A stretch of DNA of 33,603 nucleotides from Bacillota bacterium (GTDB lineage Bacteria > Bacillota > Dethiobacteria > SKNC01). The notes beneath the pieces were generated by a model. The model was given only the letters and a program-made list of their open reading frames with translations. It was not told the DNA's origin and did no database searches. The translations under genes were made by a program, and so were the position numbers. Below, piece by piece: positions 31,164 to 33,603 of the stretch (position 1 is its first letter; every line of letters starts with the position of its first letter). Where the stretch lies: positions 1 through 33,603 of the forward strand of contig SKLX01000036.1 in NCBI GenBank assembly GCA_007121375.1, read 5' to 3'.

Positions 31164-31646
31164 TTACTCATAAAGGGATGATACCAGGGCTATGGCCTGG
31201 GCACCTATTCCTTCTTCCCGGCCCAGGGAACCCAACCTTTCTGTGGTAGTGGCCTTAACATTAACGTCCTCTGGTTCCACCTCCAGGGTAGAAGATATGT
31301 TAGAAATCATTTGGGGTATAAAGGGAGCCAGCCTGGGTTTTTGGGCGATTATAACCGAGTCTACATTAACCACAACGAATCCCTTTTTCCGTACCAGTTT
31401 GATAACCCGGGCCAGGAGCAATATACTAGAAATATCCCGGTATTCTTCCTCTGAGTCAGGAAAATGACGGCCAATGTCTCCTTCTCCTACTGCCCCCAGG
31501 AGAGCATCCATAAGGGCATGTATGAGAACATCTGCATCCGAGTGACCCCACAAGCCGTGGGAATGGGGAATATTTACCCCGCCAATAATAAGGGTCCTTC
31601 CTTCAACTAAAGGATGAACATCGTAACCAATTCCTACCCTCACCAC
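31164..31646 (-). CDS. ispF: 2-C-methyl-D-erythritol 2,4-cyclodiphosphate synthase
   Basis: 160 residues, the normal trimeric IspF length. Metal ligands D8 and H10 in GIGYDVHPL and H42-region GHSDADVLIHALMDALLG; DIGRHFPD and the C-terminal KATTTERLG are also present. It catalyses the cyclising step of the non-mevalonate isoprenoid pathway, two steps after IspD, whose gene ends nine bases upstream. TTG/GTG alternatives exist, but GTG 31646 (GTG GTG AGG GTA) fits the family start. Confidence 0.95.
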   Translation of the reverse strand: MVRVGIGYDVHPLVEGRTLIIGGVNIPHSHGLWGHSDADVLIHALMDALLGAVGEGDIGRHFPDSEEEYRDISSILLLARVIKLVRKKGFVVVNVDSVIIAQKPRLAPFIPQMISNISSTLEVEPEDVNVKATTTERLGSLGREEGIGAQAIALVSSLYE

Positions 31647-31655
31647 TTAACCCCC

Positions 31656-32336
31656 TTACTCCCCCTTCAAAAAAGCTTCAGCTACAGCCAGATCGTCAGG
31701 AGTTGTAACCTTGATATTATTATAGCTTCCTTTAACTATCTTGACAGGCTTTCCTTCTTCCTCAATTAGAGAAGCATCATCGGTACCTTTAAACCCTGAT
31801 TGTTCTGCTTTTTGGTATGCGTCAAGAATCAAAGGGAATAAAAAAGCCTGGGGAGTCTGCACCGACCAGAGGGTTTCCCGGGAAGGCGTGTCCACTACAA
31901 ACCCTTCCTCATTAACCTTTTTGATGGTATCCTTTACTGGAACAGCGGCAATAGCTGCCCCAAAACGATAAGCAAAACTCACCACATCACCTATCATTTC
32001 CCGGGAAACAAAGGGCCGTGCCCCATCGTGAACAACCACCATTTCCGTTTCTGGAGAAAGGATTTTTAATGCATTATAAACAGAATCCTGCCTTTCCCTA
32101 CCTCCCGAAACAATCCTAACTCTATCAAGGAAACCATAAGGTATTAACACTTCTTCCCGGCAGTAATCCTCTTCTCCAGGAGCTACAACCAGTATCAATT
32201 CTTTAAAGGGGTACTGGAAAAGCCTGGTTAAAGTATGGACTAAAAGTGGTTTCCCTGCCAGTTGAAGATACTGCTTGTTAACCTCCTGGCCCATCCTCCT
32301 TCCCCTGCCCGCAGCGGCAATAATTCCTGCTTCCAA
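31656..32336 (-). CDS. ispD: 2-C-methyl-D-erythritol 4-phosphate cytidylyltransferase
   Basis: 226 residues. Nucleotidyltransferase signature AAAGRGRRMGQEVNKQYLQLAGKP (residues 7-30, in pieces AAAGRGRRMG and NKQYLQLAGKPLL), VVHDGARPFV near 100, and the C-terminal KVTTPDDLAVAE. It makes CDP-methylerythritol in the MEP pathway. The ATG immediately follows the yacL stop, and ispF follows closely, so yacL-ispD-ispF form one operon. Confidence 0.95.
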   Translation of the reverse strand: MEAGIIAAAGRGRRMGQEVNKQYLQLAGKPLLVHTLTRLFQYPFKELILVVAPGEEDYCREEVLIPYGFLDRVRIVSGGRERQDSVYNALKILSPETEMVVVHDGARPFVSREMIGDVVSFAYRFGAAIAAVPVKDTIKKVNEEGFVVDTPSRETLWSVQTPQAFLFPLILDAYQKAEQSGFKGTDDASLIEEEGKPVKIVKGSYNNIKVTTPDDLAVAEAFLKGE

Positions 32337-33452
32337 CTATTTCACCTCGTTAAAATATTTCTCCATATAAGCTTTGGGTCGGGCAAAGATCATTCTCCCG
32401 GCAGCAGTCTGTAAAACACTGGTAACCACCACATCTACCTTTTCCATCATATAATTTTTGCCGCCATCTACCACAATCATGGTACCATCATCCAGGTATC
32501 CTATCCCCTGGCCTGATTCCTTGCCGTCTTTAATTATTTGCACCTTCATTTCTTCTCCCGGCAAAAGAATAGGCTTGATAGAGTTTGCCAGCTCATTTAT
32601 ATTAAGGACAGGGACTCCCTGGAGCTCACATACCTTGTTAAGATTGTAATCATTTGTGATAACTTTCCCATTTAATTTTTTAGCTAACTTCACCAGCTTA
32701 CTATCTACTTCTGCAATATCTTCAAAATCCTGTTCTTCAATCCGTACCGGGATACTTAATTCCTTTTGCATCTTGTTTAAAATATCTAAACCGCGACGAC
32801 CGCGGTTTCTCTTCAGTACATCAGAGGAATCGGCAATATGTCGAAGTTCTTCCAGGACAAACCCCGGAATAATTAAAACTCCCTCTATAAATCCCGTTTT
32901 ACAAATGTCTGCAATCCTGCCGTCTATTATAACACTGGTATCCAAAACCTTAAAAGTTTTTTCTGCAAAGGGCTCTTCCCCCTTATTCTGACGGGAAAAC
33001 AGATTAGCAATAAAAGAAAACTCATCTTTGCGGTTGGTAGCCACACTGACCCCCATATAACCCAGTATTAAAGTTACAGCCAGGGAAAGATAAACACCAA
33101 TCCAGGGAATTCTATATATACCAATGCCCAATAAAGCTGCTATAAAAAGACCTACTATTAAACCCATCACTCCTACTACTATATCTTGGGTTGGGATTAC
33201 CCTTAACTTTCCTTCCATCCACGAATTAAACTGGATAACATAGCCAATAATCATGGGAGTAAAAATATAAAATATGATACCAAATACAGAACCTCCCAAT
33301 ATGGACACACTTATACTGGCAGCATTTATACCTGTTTGTGTTAAATTGAAAGTTGAAACTGCCGTCAATGCATTAAAGCCCGCATTAAATGCCTGGTAGC
33401 CAAGGATAAATCCAATTAAAAAGGCAGCAATTCTAAGTATTTTTTGAGCCAC
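32337..33452 (-). CDS. PIN/TRAM-domain membrane protein (YacL family)
   Basis: 371 residues. Four membrane helices (about 5-25, 45-70, 90-110, 115-135), then a PIN-like nuclease domain (VLDTSVIIDGRIADI at about 170-184; GRRGLDIL; ITNDYNLNKVC with conserved acids), then a C-terminal TRAM domain (GQGIGYLDDGTMIVVDGG). This membrane-bound PIN-TRAM protein is universal in Firmicutes upstream of ispD; it is likely an RNase acting at the membrane, but its substrate is not established. GTG 33452 follows AAGGAGGTG. disA, usually upstream, lies beyond the window if present. Confidence 0.92.
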   Translation of the reverse strand: MAQKILRIAAFLIGFILGYQAFNAGFNALTAVSTFNLTQTGINAASISVSILGGSVFGIIFYIFTPMIIGYVIQFNSWMEGKLRVIPTQDIVVGVMGLIVGLFIAALLGIGIYRIPWIGVYLSLAVTLILGYMGVSVATNRKDEFSFIANLFSRQNKGEEPFAEKTFKVLDTSVIIDGRIADICKTGFIEGVLIIPGFVLEELRHIADSSDVLKRNRGRRGLDILNKMQKELSIPVRIEEQDFEDIAEVDSKLVKLAKKLNGKVITNDYNLNKVCELQGVPVLNINELANSIKPILLPGEEMKVQIIKDGKESGQGIGYLDDGTMIVVDGGKNYMMEKVDVVVTSVLQTAAGRMIFARPKAYMEKYFNEVK

Positions 33453-33504
33453 TTAAATTTTCACCTCCTTTTCAAGAAAATACAAAAAATTACTTAGCTA
33501 ATTT

Positions 33505-33534
33505 ATTATAACTTATATAAATAACCAAATTCAA
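33505..33534 (-). promoter_or_regulatory. Promoter of yacL-ispD-ispF
   Basis: -35 TTGAAT (33529-33534), an 18-base spacer, and -10 TATAAT (33505-33510). About 40 bases of leader precede the ribosome binding site. Confidence 0.78.
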
Positions 33535-33603
33535 GCCAGATTATGTATTAAGGAAAGGAAACAATTAATAATATTAACATATCTAGTCTTTATGTCTATA
33601 GAC

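Overview
The window comes from a spore-forming Firmicute, most likely a member of the Clostridia. It carries a GerA-type germinant receptor operon, sigH, Gram-positive T-box and ribosomal-leader regulation, the L27-processing protease Prp, and the yacL-ispD-ispF-gltX-cysE-cysS-rlmB-yacP-sigH gene order typical of Bacilli and Clostridia. I cannot name the genus.

Left part (1-8124): bioY (biotin uptake S-component) has a recognisable promoter with a BirA-like operator over its -35. A D-2-hydroxyacid dehydrogenase and rnhA follow on the minus strand, then a nickel-dependent lactate racemase gene (larA) on the plus strand. Next is a four-gene spore germination operon: A, B and C subunits plus a small two-helix D-subunit-like protein.

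Accessory insert (about 8137-10948): a ~2.8 kb block lies between two 179-bp direct repeats (96.6% identical by my count). The left repeat covers most of the intact D-like germination gene plus the last codons of comEA. The right repeat is a 5'-truncated second copy of that gene fused to the true comEA end. Inside are a folded inverted-repeat structure, relics of three tyrosine recombinases lying head to tail in the same orientation, and a MazE/MazF-type toxin-antitoxin pair bracketed by a 12-bp inverted repeat.

Right part (11112-33452, all minus strand) is a housekeeping block. In transcription order it runs yacL, ispD, ispF, a secreted DUF1002 protein, gltX, [Cys T-box] cysE-cysS, thyX, rlmB, yacP/rae1, sigH, six tRNAs (Thr-TGT, Tyr, Gly-CCC, fMet, Thr-GGT, Met), rpmG-secE-nusG-rplK-rplA, [L10 leader] rplJ-rplL, [L21 leader] rplU-prp-rpmA, obgE-nadD, an RRM protein, yqeK-rsfS, leuS and comEA. 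Two neighbourhoods that usually lie apart, the sigH-to-rplL block and the rplU-to-comEA block, are joined directly. rpoB and rpoC, which normally follow rplL, are absent from the junction.

The points most worth a second look are the repeat-flanked recombinase/toxin insert at the end of the germination operon, the missing rpoBC, an initiator tRNA with a G-U wobble in its diagnostic three-G:C stem, and several readable leader switches (Cys T-box, L10 attenuator, a possible leuS attenuator).
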